Of a stretch of DNA of 64,000 nucleotides, positions 50,236 to 63,700 are shown piece by piece. A program made the translations under genes and the position numbers. Under the pieces are notes generated by a model, which had not been told where the DNA came from, did not search any database, and worked only from the letters and a program-made list of their open reading frames with translations. Every line of letters starts with the position of its first letter. Positions within the stretch are counted from its first letter, which is position 1. The stretch is from Vanilla planifolia (lineage: Eukaryota; Streptophyta; Magnoliopsida; Asparagales; Orchidaceae), in contig CM043870.1 in NCBI GenBank assembly GCA_023846275.1, positions 9,371,527-9,435,526 of the forward strand. Reading direction: 5' to 3'.

Positions 50236-52600
50236 TATGTCACATCTCAGTTGAACATAACAAAATAATGGCCATACATGCCAAACTCCCAAAACAATAT
50301 AATATACAATGAAATATCCCATATTAAACTTACCATAGATCTCTTTCTAAGTATATTGCTATTGAAACTATGGTCCTCATTTTTTTGTACATAGGTAGCA
50401 TGCCTTAATATAATATCAATAAGAGATGAGCATCATAAGCTCAATAAATAAGCCCATAACTAGTAAGAAAATATAATAAAGGATATGATCTATAATAATA
50501 AAATAATAGCAAATACATGATATCAATAAAATACTTAAGTATAAGCATGTTACTAAAGAATAATGAATATCAAACTCATGCTCATACATATGTATAATCC
50601 AATCATGTTTTTTATATTAATACTTACTTTTCTCATTATCATTACTCATTTCTTAGGTTCTTATTTTATTCTTTCTTTCTCAAAATAAGGACTTCATTTT
50701 CCATAAATAACCATTATTCTTAGACCCATAGGATTCCATCACATCTCATATCTATCTAGCATGTCATCATCTTATATCAAGAAATCACATCTTATATCTA
50801 TCTAGAATGCCATCATCTTATTCAAGACCTTAGCTTTAGGCATATCTTCTAATTACAACTTATGCAGCTCAAAGTGATAATGATATTAGATCATCTTATT
50901 ATCAATCATTCAACTCATAGTGATAGTGATGCTATAGCATCTTTGCTCATCTAGCTGTAGCTTTAATGAAGCTCAACTCATCCAACCCATAGTAATAACT
51001 AAGAAGGAGGTCTAATGCCAGATAACTTATCAAGCTTATAGTGATAACAATGTCACATCACCTTTGCTCATATAGCCTTTTGTGATAGCAACATGTGACT
51101 AATATAAGATAATATTATTGGGAAGGCATAATTCATTCTCATCATATATCATATTAATATCATAAGACTTATATAACCAAGTAATGATTCTCCTCACTTT
51201 TCATTATGTTCATTAGTAATTTATCAAAACATTCATTAATGCACATAGATATTAACTGTATCATATAAATATAAACATCTATATCACATCTCATATAAGT
51301 AATACTAATAAATATGTCCCTTCATTTCAAATACCCACATACTCATGCTAGATAATTCCATACTCGAATACTCGTATGAATGAAATGCTAATAAATATAA
51401 AAAAATCAAAACTATATAAGTTTGTCTAGCTACCTTTCTTGGGATAATTCCTTCTCTACTTGCCTTTCTATAGATGGATGAATGATGCACTAAGAGCAAA
51501 ATTAGAAAACTAAGCATTGTATATGATACATTAATTTTAACATAAAATAAATTTAATTAATTTGGGTTATTTTACAATAATAGGAGAATGAACTCATGGA
51601 TTGTGTATGATATTTTCAAGTATAGTTTGTCTAATACATTTAGAGCTTCCTTATGAAACTTCTAGTTCATTTTAGTAAGTAATTACTAGATTGATCAGAA
51701 TTTAGAATTTTTTTAAGTAGTTATTAGAAATCTATTAGAAAACAATAAAAAAGTTACATTTTAACTTAGGGAAAGGATCATAAACAATTACAAATCATTT
51801 AAGAGTATTGTCACTTGAAGACCATCACTTTCCCTGAGGAATTTGATGAACGACTAATCTACAACAATAAGAAATATTCCTTCATTTTTTCTAAGCTTTT
51901 TTTCAAATAGTTGCATAGAGCTAAGTGAAATATTATTCTTAAGTTTCTATATTATGGTTTAATATGCCTCTTGAATTGACTAATAGGTTATAGAATGTTA
52001 TATCTTTGAGCTCTATTTTGTTCTCTTTATTTTATAATGGAACTTTATATTTAGTTCTCCATTTGGTCTTTTGGCCAACCTTTTGTAAGGTCATCTAACC
52101 TAATGATTTGTAGATTCATCTAAGTTAGTGTTGTAGGGTTATTTTGACCTAATTTGTATACTCATTTAAGTTAGTGATTTATAAGGTCTTCTAACTCAGT
52201 GTGAAAACTTCTTTAGTTTATTAAATAGGGTATTAATTACCCACATTTGCAAATGACTTTTGTTAATACTTGCTTTATATTTTTGAATTAAGGTGGATAT
52301 AGATCTGTATTTGTGTCGAATCACTTAAAAACGATTATGTATTTACTCTGCCATAGTCTTCAAAAGGCTTTAAAAGGTAACAAGAGCATAAAGATAAGAT
52401 TCAAGAATAAATTTAATTTAAATATTTGAAACAACTTTTATTTTATTATTTACTCTTTAGTTCATAATTTTTGTGATTCATGCTCCTCTTGTGTGAATAT
52501 TTTAGCTCCTATTTTCCATTGTTGCAAGAAGTCTATCCATTTATGGATGAGGGCGCTTAACCATGAGAACAACGTTATCATCTTTCTTTTTGTACTTTAG
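50236..52600 (-). other. Older retrotransposon DNA hosting the solo LTR; partly gypsy-LTR-like
   Basis: Near 50.42-50.46 kb the minus strand reads TTATTGAGCTTATGATGCTC, a sequence type common in plant gypsy LTRs. From 50.7 to 51.1 kb short segments recur (ATCTTATATCTATCTAG; CATAGTGATA followed by CATC(A/T)). No gene or domain found. From 51.5 to 52.6 kb nothing is recognisable. Confidence 0.4.
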
Positions 52601-52639
52601 CTTTTTTTTTCTTTTCTCCTTATCATTTCAATCTCATTG

Positions 52640-53280
52640 GTCCTAAGATCTCCTCCAACTCATCCAACATGAGGTCCTAATTTTTGGTTTCTTTAATGGC
52701 TATTATCAAGGGATCAAACTCTGGAAATTTCCTCAAACATTTTCTTACATATTCAATATTACTAAACACTTTTTTTAAGATTAGCCAATTTATTAATAAT
52801 TTTAGTAAATTTAATATCCATTTGTTTAATAAACTTATTAGCATTCATACAAAATAATTCAAAATATGTTTAACAAATTAATCATGCATTCCTTGTTTTG
52901 CTCAAACTTTATGGGTTATTCTAACATGTATAGTCCTATTAAATTCAATAGTTTATATTCCTAAATGAAAAATATTAAGATCTTTAGAGTTAAGTTGTAA
53001 TTTATGTTTTTCTTGAGAGGATAATTCTCTTGTATATTTATTAATCTATGCTTACCTTGTTAGATGGAAATTAAAAGGATATTCAACATCCCATATACCA
53101 ACAACATCTATAAATTTTAAAAAAAATGGCATTCAATTTTTTAATACAACTAAAAATTACCCTTAAATAAATGAGGTTAAAGAAAAGAAGCACCTTCTTC
53201 CAATGAATCACATTCATTTGTAAATGTGTGACACATCACAAATAATATTTTCTAGGGATTTTATTATCTAGAAACAACCT
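52640..53280 (-). mobile_element. SIRE-like copia gag fragment and primer site, minus strand
   Basis: With stops and frameshifts the minus strand reads a UBN2-type gag: WDVEYPFNF, LQLNSKDLNIF, then FSNIEYVRKCLRKFPEFDP near 52.7 kb. Upstream is AATGATATCAGAGG (53291-53278), matching the copia primer-binding site (TGGTATCAGAG). Pol is not recognisable to the left. Confidence 0.72.
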
Positions 53281-53291
53281 CTGATATCATT

Positions 53292-54830
53292 TGATGAGAA
53301 TGATGCACTTGGAATTCTATACATGGTGGGTGAATTACAAGTTTTTATAAAACAATTAATAAAGTCAAGAGTAACAATATAAATTTACTAAAAGTTTTTT
53401 AACTTAAAAATCTTCTTAATAAAACTTTTGAATGAATCTTTTAAAAGAACTTTTGTGTAAATATGTAATGATGAAAAATGCACTGAGATTTTTATATAAT
53501 TTGGCCCCAAATAATGAACCAATATCCACACCAATCATAAAGATCAGACTTTAACTTAAAATGTGACCAGAACCCTCACATTGGCCCCAAAGAGCTTACA
53601 ATTACTAGTCCATATGTGCTTACAACCTTCAACCTAAAAGTGCCAAAACAAAAGTTCATAAAGGATCGACTCCAAAAAACCACAATTGCATACCTAGAAT
53701 AATAGATTAAAGTTTAAAATACAATTTCCTATAATCAAGAAATAATTGAAGAGGCACACAAAATTGATACGAATTAGCATTAAAATGATGTTAATGGTGT
53801 TTCCTGCTTCTAAGTAGCAAATGGATGAATAGAAATCAGCCTTTAGCTTCAAACCAACTAAAATTTGCTTTCATAGATTTTAGTAGAGTTGAGGAAGATA
53901 TTCAAGCCTAGCCAAGTGCCCAAGTAATGGCTATATGACCACTTAAGGCATAAAATAGAAAGCTAGTTGAGGCATAAATAAGAAGATTCAAAATAATAGG
54001 GAACCATTTTAAACTTTTGGTGAATGTACTATGTCATTCAATCCATATATCAAATAGTTTAATCAAATTAAACCTAACCCACACGATACATTAGATTGTA
54101 TATCAGATGGTCCAATTGGCATTTAATAGAGACTAATTCCATGATAACTTTATGAACCTGGCCAACATATGGTTTGATCTTATGGTGCTTAATTATTTAA
54201 ATTATCAGATGCACCATTGAATGGTTTGATTATTTTAGATAGCCAATGAAAATACAGTCTATCTAATGACTTTTTAATAAAGATTTATCTTTTCAAGTTT
54301 AAAATTTGTCATATTGAGCTAAAGATCAGATAATCTAATGTTGTCCAATAGAATATATAAGTGTGAATATCTTAAGTCTAAATTTTATAAAAAATTCTTT
54401 TATTATGTGATAATATTTTAAATAAAATAGTTATGATATTAGATACACACACATATTTAATCTCACCGATTAGATTACTAGTATCTAACAGTTATTATCA
54501 TAGGTTTTCAATCTGTACCAAATAAGAATGATTCTAAAAATACACACCCAATCAACAGTTAACGTTTTTCTCAAATAACTTGCTAATTCTACTTGATCTA
54601 CTTGTTTGACCATGAATACGACACCTTTAATCTCATTACCAATTAGGTTTTTAATTCACAAGCCTATGCTTCAATTCCTTTGCCCAGATAACCATTACAT
54701 CACTTCTGAACATTTTGTGGACCAAGCTTAATGAAATGATTTAAATAAACACTAAGAGAAAAAACTTAGATCGTAAATAAAATAATTTTGATGTCATCAA
54801 ACGGATCATATAAAAGCCATAGGATCAACA
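53292..54830 (-). mobile_element. Probable 5' LTR (about 1.5 kb) of the minus-strand SIRE-like element
   Basis: On the minus strand it starts TGTTGATCCTATGG near 54830, continues GTTTGATGACATCAAAATTA (a typical SIRE/Maximus LTR start), and ends ...TTCTCATCA immediately before the primer-binding motif. The end nearest the galactosyltransferase stops about 420 bp from that gene's stop codon. Boundaries are by eye. Confidence 0.6.
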
Positions 54831-55247
54831 CATCCTACTGTTGTCGCCCATCTATGGCTGCAAAATAGATCTTTCTGGCTGTATATAGTGTTGTTAAGGA
54901 CTCTGCACAACTTTTTTTCTTTAAATATGAAGAGATAAAAAAAATTCATTAATCTTTGAAAGATGTATAACAGATTTCTTACAGAACTACCAAAGAATAA
55001 TAGTCTGTAACAACGAACAAATCCATACTTCTCTCAGATAAATGACAGCTCCCAACTCTTTAAAACCTTAATGATCTTGGCCTCCCTACATCAAAATGCC
55101 AGGATTCTCTATAACCACACCCATCTGGGAGCTTCCTCAAACATGTTCTTATGATGTCGATGACAACATTGAACTCAAACTCTTCCAATCTTCTTGTATA
55201 TTGATGAACTGAACCGACTGCTGCTAATTGAATACCTAAAGTAAAAC
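54831..55247 (-). other. 3' flank of the galactosyltransferase gene
   Basis: The presumed 3' UTR lies in this short gap between the stop codon and the SIRE-like LTR. I see no clear minus-strand AATAAA, so the poly(A) site is not placed. Confidence 0.4.
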
Positions 55248-58209
55248 TTAGAAGAGAGCGCTCATTACAACTTCGTCTCCTTCTCCACAACGGTTATGGA
55301 CATCCTTTATCCTCTCCACTGACTTGCATATTCCACTGCAACTCCAATCAAATGATGCAATACACATATTTCCTGCCTGAGCTTTCCATTCACAATCTGT
55401 AAATAACAAAACAAATATTTCAAAAATCAATTTCAGCATTCAAATATGTTCTATTTGAAGAGAAGAACTTGGATGAGAGCTGTTTTGTTGTAAGAGCATA
55501 TAACTAAAGAAAGCAGATGTAAACTGCTTCCTTTGACTCATTTATCCAGTTGGGAAAGGGAACTGTACCTGGTGGAGTTCCACAGCACATACTCCTTTCG
55601 TCGATATGCTCAACGTCAAGGCCAATAAACCATGAACCAAGGGATACATCTTCATTCGCATACTTATGAAGTATAGGCCTACGAATGAATAAACAACACA
55701 TTAGAACCATAACTATTAAGCTTAGTGTAAGCATAAAACACCAATCAACGCTTACTGATTGATAGAAATGTATGTGGCCAAATCCTTTGAGATGGCATAT
55801 ATTTGGCCAGTGGCATGGCGGAAGTATTTGTTCCCTTCTTCTCCAAACTTCCAATACTCAGCTTCATAATATTTCACATTCCTGTATATCGTACAAAACA
55901 AAACAATACACAGCACAGAAAAATTAATCAACATTCGAATGAGAATACATGGGCTGGGCTGCAAAATTGGTGATTTCAGAAGGAAAGATGATTTACTTGT
56001 TTGAAAGTACTGGACCAGATTTCATACACCCAATGTAGACCCTTGGTTTGGACCTATGGTGAGCAAGGGTTGCAGCCAGCATACCTAATGCAGTGAATGC
56101 AGCACCAACAGAATTAACAAGACTAATCAAAAAAAGAAAGAGGGAATCAAAAAGAAATAAATACCTAAGTTAACATGGACATCATCATCCACCTTGACAT
56201 AAAATTCAGCATCCCACAGAGCAGCTGCAGTAGAAAAGAATATCTTTGTCTTTGCAGATAACTCATGATAACCTTCAACATGATCCTGGCCACATCGATG
56301 GATGTCTTTAGAAGAGAAGTTTCCACATAAAGGGCTTTTTTGGGCGACAGGAGATGAAAATGCAACTTACAAGTCTAAGGAAGTCATTATGTTGATCATC
56401 CTCAGAATCAATTGCTCTATCCAAAATGCTGTTTGATATGGCACTATGCAACAAAAAAATCAGGTAAAAGTTAACTTCCCATGGATATACACATATAATT
56501 CATTTTGATTTTAATATCACATATAAAACATTCATTTGCATACATTCTATAAGAATGTAAACTAAGCAGGGAACCAAGTGAAGGGAAAAAGATGTACTGC
56601 CAATACAGTCATAGATAGTCTTCAGAAGAACTGTTAAATAAATCTATGTTTGCAGTAGAGTGCATGATTTACATATTAACATGAAAACAGTACCACAGCA
56701 TCTGCAATTATCACCATTTTGATGTGGCTTAAACTTACAGGTAAGAAAGTTAAAATGAAGTACCTGTGGCCTATCATAAAACGGATGACAATGCCCTTCT
56801 CATGCTCTAGCTGTCGAAGCTTCTCACCTGGGTGTAAATTGAAGATTCTTAATGTCATGCAGTTAGGAGAATGAAATTCACAGTGTAAGGGCAAAAAGTC
56901 AAGGAAGACAAGCTTATTTTAAGTTCAAAGGCTCCTTATTTTAGTAAATACTGTCCAAGAAAGAACTGTTTAGACATCCCACAAAGTTGGTACAATAAAC
57001 TAACTCATGTAACTCAGATTTGTAAATGAAAAAAAGGTGAAGAAAGGGGGGAAGTTGTAACTACTGTATGTTTAAGGACTTCAAGAAGCTAACTTGATTT
57101 GGTTCTTTAAAACCAACGCAATAGAACATCAAAGAGAAGATCATGATGAATAGCATGCACAAAGCAAGATAAATACTTTTAAGTTCTATGTTTTTAACAT
57201 CACCTTCAATTTAACACTGTTCAAATTTGCATTAATATGGATTTTGCAGTTAGAGAAAACTTAATAAAGAAGATAACCATTTAAGACCATTCGTTGTGTT
57301 AAAGTGAAATGGACTGTTGCAAAAGCATAACAAAGTAATGGGATACCTCAAAACACCATTTGCTATGCAGCACGCATTTTTTAAGAACATAGAAACGCTT
57401 TGCTCATAACTAAAGAGTGCAAAATTTAACTTGTAAAAGAAATTAAAAAGACAACCTTGAGGCATCCACGTTTCCCTAACAGAATCACGCCTTTTCCTGC
57501 TGCTGAATGCGGTGTTGATCCCAATAACTACGAAAGCCTTCTTTCTTTGCCGACTTGGTGCAGTACTGTTTTCTGAACCATTCAAACCAACAAACTCCTG
57601 CGAACTCCTCCTCGCAGCCAACTCCATTTGAAGTGTTGATATGGTCTTATCCAAAGACCTGATGCAAATTAATTACAGCTATATCAACAACACAATCTCA
57701 AAGCAAACTACACATCCATAAACAACAAATTGCTCATAATTCAACTTACTGTAAGGTTTCGTGGGTTCTCACAACCTCTCCCGTTATATCCAGCTCTTGA
57801 TCAACATTTTTCTGTTACAATTATAAGCAAATGTTAACAGGTTCAGCATAGAGAAACAGTGATCGAATAACAGACCTTTTTAGCCACGCAATCTTCCGAT
57901 ACGATACGAAGCTCCTGTTCCTGCCGCCGCTGCGAGATGATCTGTATTGTCGATTCCGGGACGGGCCTGAATCTGACCGCAATAGATCGAAAAGTTGGAG
58001 TTACAACAGGAAACAAAAGAGTTCTCCATAGGGAAGGGAAACCAGATTCTAATATAATGTTCCATAAGAGAAAAGGGATCGAGAATCCACCTATCCGTGA
58101 AAAGCACTCCAAGACCGAAGCTCGCGAGGCACAGCAAAATAATCCATCTCGACCAAATCCTCTTCTCGGGCGTGATGCTCCACCTTGCCTTCATCATGTT
58201 CTTCTCCAT
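55248..58209 (-). CDS. Probable beta-1,3-galactosyltransferase (GT31; DUF4094 + Galactosyl_T), 403 residues, complete
   Basis: Eleven exons, read leftwards: 58209-58091, 57972-57876, 57811-57750, 57658-57456, 56827-56764, 56443-56371, 56285-56165, 56084-55997, 55881-55756, 55678-55569, 55396-55248. They total 1,212 nt, all introns are GT-AG, and all phases agree. It is a type II Golgi membrane protein: basic N-terminus, membrane anchor W22-T38, a DUF4094 stem to about residue 110, then the catalytic domain. Motifs: [17 protein letters not shown] (135-152), RETWMPQG (154-161), the metal-binding KVDDD (237-241) and EDVSLG (327-332); a cysteine-rich tail follows CCGTPP (349-354). Sequons at N119 and N123. 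Such enzymes transfer galactose from UDP-Gal to glycans, in several cases arabinogalactan proteins; the acceptor here is unknown. Length is normal for the family (about 400). The start is the first Met of the anchor-bearing exon. Confidence 0.95.
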
Positions 58210-58262
58210 CTCCCTTCTTCCCTCCCTCTCTGTTTCTCTCTCTCTATCCCTCTCTCACTTGA
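58210..58262 (-). promoter_or_regulatory. Purine-rich GA-type tract in the probable 5' leader of the galactosyltransferase gene
   Basis: On the minus strand, GAGAGAGGGATAGAGAGAGA and similar GA repeats lie directly upstream of the ATG. Such tracts are common in plant 5' leaders and core promoters. No clear TATA box was found upstream. Confidence 0.5.
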
Positions 58263-59304
58263 ATCGATTCATTTAAATGGATAACACCATGGACAAAAAC
58301 GAGAGAGGTCAGGAGAGGAGAACACCACGAACGTGTTGAAAGTGGATGACCGGTGAGAATGGTAGAAGAGAACGTCAAAGACGACGGCTTCAAGCAGCGC
58401 TGGCGTGGCTAACGTGGATAAATAAATAAAAAATTGTTGGCTTTATTTTTTTTATTTTTATTTTGTTTTTTGAAAGCTCTCGCCATAGTTACCGTTTTCG
58501 TCAATTTCAAATAATTTTAAATTAATTTAATTTCATAAAAATAAAAAAAGCCAAGAAAATAATAAAATAAAAAATTATACATCGTTTTTTTTTAATTTTA
58601 AATCAAATAGGAGTTAAAAGTTCAAAACTGTTTCCCTACCATAATAACGAAGTAACTCTTAGCCGATTCTAAAGATGCCACTTGAGTTACTGTATTAATA
58701 AAAATAATTCAAAAGATTAATTGCTTTAGAGATATTTTTGCTTGTTTTGCTGAATAATGTAACGTTGGCTGGTAAGTTAAAAGCCATGTAGTTATGTTTA
58801 TTCCAAAAATGAATATTTGTTTTTATTAAATTCTATAAAGATTAATGTGAGAGAGCATTCCATCAGTTCGGTCGATTTAATTATTTTGATTAATGTAGCT
58901 TAATAAATATGACTAAAATTATCTTAACATAAAATAAAAAACAAAGGATTTTATTAATTATAAAAATTTCATGAGATCATTTTGATAAAAAATAATATGC
59001 ACTCCTTTCATATAGAAATTTTTTGGAAAAAAATATTTTCTTAGAAATTTTTTAATGAAGAAGTCAAGCTAATGTTACTCCGTCTATTCTTCACATTTAT
59101 GAAGTGAACAATCGAAGGGCATCAATTTAATTTTGGCTGTATTTTTGGATTATTTAGTAATTTTTAGTAATATGGCATTGTGATATTTTCTGCCGGGCAA
59201 TTTCAACTTTCAAAAATTATAAAAAATTCGTGCACGTGTTCCCAAAAATCACAAACGAGGTAAAAGAAATCAATGACGAGCAAACCTTCTTATTATGTTT
59301 TAAA

Positions 59305-59306
<2 letters not shown>

Positions 59307-59334
<28 letters not shown>
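59307..59334. repeat. (TTA)n microsatellite
   Basis: About nine perfect TTA repeats. Confidence 0.96.
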
Positions 59335-59336
<2 letters not shown>

Positions 59337-59993
59337 GAACTATTTGTAATCCATGAGTAATGTAAAATACATATGCATTTATAAATCTTACATGATAATT
59401 TTAATATCATGTACATGAGTTATTGTCCCCCCAAATTATGATTTATATGGTAATTTTTTGTCGTATTAGGATTGATTTATTTATTTTATTTTTTTAAAGA
59501 TATTATTTGCAATGAATAAAAATTTATCATGAATCTTGTTAATTTCAAGTAATCATTTTAATATTCAACTTTATTATATATATGCATAAACAAATCTTTA
59601 AAAATTATAAATAATTTTTTCTCTTTGTAAATGATCTTTCTATTTTATACTATTATTATCATTTTATTTTTTTTATATTTTTATAAGTTTCTTGTTCTCT
59701 TTTTTTTTTTTTTTAATTTTTTCATACTCGCCTTGCTCTCTCTCTACACTGATAATTGATCATTTTTTCTTTGCTCTCATTGCCAATGTCTTTTTTTCCT
59801 CCCTCTACATTATTGAGCATTCCATCTCAATTATCTTTTATATTGTTAATTATTCTTTTTTTTACATTGCTAACAATCTCTCTCTCTTCTCGTTCTTCAA
59901 TAATCACTTTCTCTTTTTGATATCAAACACTCGACTTCTCCAATGACATACATCATAATCAATTTATTTGTAATTTGCATAATTGAATTTTAA

Positions 59994-59998
<5 letters not shown>

Positions 59999-60038
<40 letters not shown>
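59999..60038. repeat. (TA)n microsatellite
   Basis: About 20 uninterrupted TA repeats. Confidence 0.97.
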
Positions 60039-60039
<1 letters not shown>

Positions 60040-62942
60040 AGAATTTTTCTTACAAATAAAAAATAAATAAGTATAAGAATTATTTATACAAGAATAAGAA
60101 CAGAATATTTGTTGAACAAGATAAAAACTTATTTTTTATTGATACACCAAAACTCATTGAATAGTTTGGTTTTTGTTTTAGTCATGGTGTTAAATGGACA
60201 TCAATTTATTTATTTTTCCTAAATCTCATTATTATTTCATCATTTGTTTTTTGTTTTAAAAAATCAAAGGATAATTTAGTTATTGCATAATACAAATAAC
60301 ACCATTGAGTACTTTTATGTTGTGGATTATTGAGTAAACTTTTCAAGAGAATTTATAATATTTTTTAAACATATTTTTTCTTAATTTCTTAATATTCTAG
60401 AAAAACTTTGCCAAACAAAATGTTAGGTATTTTTGTGCCATGGGCTTGATGAATGCAAATGTCTTATGAGAATTTGAGATGTCTTATAAATTAATTTAAT
60501 AATTTGGCATGCAATATTTAGTCAAAAAATATTTTTGGTGATATGCAAATAAAATTATTTTATGAGAAAAAAAGGCAATTTTGATGTGCGTAGTGACATG
60601 TCTGTTGCCCTCCACGGGAACGTTTCAAAATGGCTTTAACATAAAATTTCATTATATGTTTAATTAAGCATGGCTTAAAGAAGGTTTTTCTTTTGCACTC
60701 ATTTATGCCCAAATTTTCTTGCTTATATATAATCTAAAGAAGTATTTTTTTTATTGAACATGTTATTTTTTAAAAAATTATTTAATAGAGGCAGTAAATA
60801 TTTCATAATTTTAGATGTATATAAAATTATCTAAGATCTTTGTGGAATATTCATTAAGCTCAGTCTACCAATGGCTTATAATTTTAAAAATAAGATTTAA
60901 AAATATTTTTTGAAAAATTTTTTATATAAGTAAAAAAAATCTTGATAAAAAAATGTTTGTGTTGACAAAATTTGAAATAAGACATTATTTTGAATTATTC
61001 TATTGATATTCAGACTATAATTTGTGTTATTCTCATTAATTTGTTTGTTTTTTAATGCGATTTTAGGAATGCCTCTTTGAAAGTTATGAAAAAACAATGT
61101 GAAAATATTTAAGAGTATTGTATTTTGGTTATAGTTTGGTTATTAAAATAATTGATACTAAACTTTTCATTCTTGTTGATTGTATAAAGATTTAATAATA
61201 GAGATAATATTGTTATCAAAAGCATCTAATATAGAAATTGTAGCACACTAACTTGGCCCTCCTGTATTTTTTGACATTACTTGTTAAAGGTGTGATACTA
61301 AAACAAAGAGTACGACACATGATACACAAAAGTAGATGTTATATGAAAAATTTTCTTAAAATTTATTAATAAAAATTTGAGAGAGAAAAGATAATAATTT
61401 TAATGTCATGCGTATTATAGATTTGATAGAGTTGATTATAAAATTTATCAAGACACATTGATTTTTAGTTTTATAATACAATTTATTGCAACTTTTTATA
61501 TTTTTGTGAACTAAAATATTATCTTTTGTCATTGAATTTTACTTATTACATTATCTATTGCATTTTTTTAGTTGAATATAACATTTTTTGCTATTCCTTA
61601 TCTTTACTTTTTGTGGTTGGTCAAATAGATTAAGTTTTGTTTTTTATAAAAATATTTCATCTGTTATAAAATATTAAAATTATATATTTCATTTCATTAT
61701 CATAACAAATGAATGAGTTGAAAATTCCTATTATTCTAATTGTGTATATCATAGCACATGGAGTATTTTAATTAAATGGGTACTCAAGAATGAAAAGTAT
61801 GATAAATTTCAAATAACATTAAAAAATTAAAAGTTAATGTGGAATTGTAGAGCTAGATAAATGACTTGATTTAAATTTATCTAGCCATATTTCTTAAATC
61901 ATCTGATATGAAAAATATAATGAATATTAATTTGTATAAAGTTTTAGCTGAAGTTATTTAAATAAATCCCTCACTTGACAACAAAATTGAGGAGAGAGAA
62001 GGAAAGATAAGGATAAGTTTTAGGTGTTAGAACAACCATGAAGAGAAGGGAAGAAAAGAAAGTACTTAGAGAATCTTTGAAGGTAAAGGCACTAACTCAT
62101 GATAAATTGTTAAGAAAACTCTACAAAGTGACAAGATTTTCTTATGCATAATATTTGATTCTTCATTCAATTTTAAGTGATCTTATGTGATCCACTTTAT
62201 AATGAATGAAGGCAAAAGTGCATGAGAATTTAATGCTCTATATGCAACATATAAAGCTACTAAGAACATGTTTAATAATTGTGAGGATTGATTGTTATTT
62301 GTAAAAAATATTATACCTCGATGTAGTTATTAGATGGTATGATCAATAAATTAGATGATTTAATAGAAGAGAATGAGATTAAAATATTTATTAGATGCTT
62401 ATCTAATAGTCCAATGATCATTTAATGGGATAATAGAGGGTTTAATGAGGATATAACATGAAAAAAATCATAAGTCTCTTTTAAACACATGACAAATAAT
62501 TAAATGAATATTTGATAAGGATTATATGATCTAACAGAGAGAATATGTAACAGTCTTAATTTTCCCTTATTTTATCCTTCCAAGAGAAAGAGCTCTTTAA
62601 GACGAGACTAACGGTGTTTAGTTTGTAATTTTCGGAGCTCTAAAGAATAAATTAAGAATTTTTAAAGATCTGGGATAAATTCGTAACATTGAGGATAGAT
62701 TTGTAATTTTGTAAATGTCAGCATAGCTTAAATTCGTTTTGGCAGAAGGTATATTTACAATTTTAAAGAATGTTGGCTATGCTGGTTATATATGCAATTT
62801 TAGGAATTTTGATGCTGGTCTATCTCTCAGAGCAGGGGAACTATGCACAAATAACAAATTCGGAGAGGGTGTTATGCAAAATAGCCAGTTCACGAGCCTT
62901 ATGGCAGTCGTTTCACGAGGGTTCGAGAAATTTTAATCGCGG

Positions 62943-62950
62943 TTATAAAA
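62943..62950 (+). promoter_or_regulatory. TATA box of the 62.5-kb LTR
   Basis: TTATAAAA followed by a GC-richer leader of about 280 bp. Confidence 0.6.
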
Positions 62951-63003
62951 GCTAACCAGGGTGCATTCGAAAAGCACTTCTGCAAAAATTAATCGGCTAC
63001 AGA

Positions 63004-63110
63004 GAGTTTGCTGGAGTGCGAGGGAGAGTCTTTCGAGAGTTGTACAAGATTTTTGGAGGTTGCTGGAGTGCGAGGGAGAGACTTCATAGAGTTTGTGCGA
63101 GATTTCTGAC
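63004..63110 (+). repeat. 55-bp tandem duplication in the LTR leader
   Basis: TTGCTGGAGTGCGAGGGAGAG recurs 57 bp later, at about 63010 and 63059-63080. Both copies continue into an AGAGTT...GAGATTT or CAAGATTT segment. Confidence 0.88.
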
Positions 63111-63500
63111 AGTCGTTGTCGTGATCTTAGAGGAGTTCCGATACGTGACAGTGACAGCCGGTGAGGATTCCGCAAGGACATCAAGAAGAATCAGAAGTGG
63201 GCAAGACGATTTGTATATCAAAATCAGGTAAATAAATCCCTAACCCTGTGATGTAGCACATTAATATGTGTTTGTTTTTACATGATTTTCTTATTGTCAC
63301 ATGGTACTTTGATTATTGCATATGTTGTTTGTTTATTTCATTTGCATAAAAACTAAAAAACAAGAAGCAGTATAGTATGATAATAAAATAAAAATGAAGA
63401 AATAATATGAAACGAAAGGTCTTTTGATATGGCACAATTATCTGGATTGATGGTTGAAAAATAACAGTGAAAATGGAATCCCAGAGACATTATCCTCACC

Positions 63501-63700
63501 ACTAGGCCTAGCATGTTGGATCGCAGGGTATCGAACTTCGGATCAGATATCTGCCTAGTGTTATGTGCTATGACCCCATGATGATTTACATTAGGCCCAG
63601 CATGTTGGATCGTAGGATATAGGTACCATACCTGCCTGGTGGCACTAGGCCCAGCGTGTTGGATCATAAGGTATCGATCTTCATATCAGATATCTGCTAG
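63501..63700 (+). repeat. Three diverged AGGCC(T/C)AGC-type repeat units
   Basis: AGGCC(T/C)AGC(A/G)TGTTGGATC begins near 63504, 63593 and 63646. The first and third copies also share ATCAGATATCTG and TAGTGTTATGTGCT. Spacing is irregular because the middle copy is shortened. Confidence 0.88.

Larger units (their letters stand above)
58300..62545. other. AT-rich intergenic region upstream of the galactosyltransferase gene
   Basis: Beyond the presumed promoter (58.3-58.5 kb) there are no ORFs of interest and no transposon domains. Two microsatellites are listed separately. The ORF at 59692-59946 is a low-complexity T-rich frame. Confidence 0.5.

Noticed and set aside
57937-58284. 115-codon plus-strand frame across the 5' end of the galactosyltransferase gene
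   Set aside because: It is antisense to exons 1 and 2 and the leader, and has no recognisable homology.
63501-63700. Regularly recurring units resembling a CRISPR-like or satellite array
   Set aside because: Only three unequal copies with irregular spacing, inside an LTR; a plant nuclear setting rules out CRISPR.
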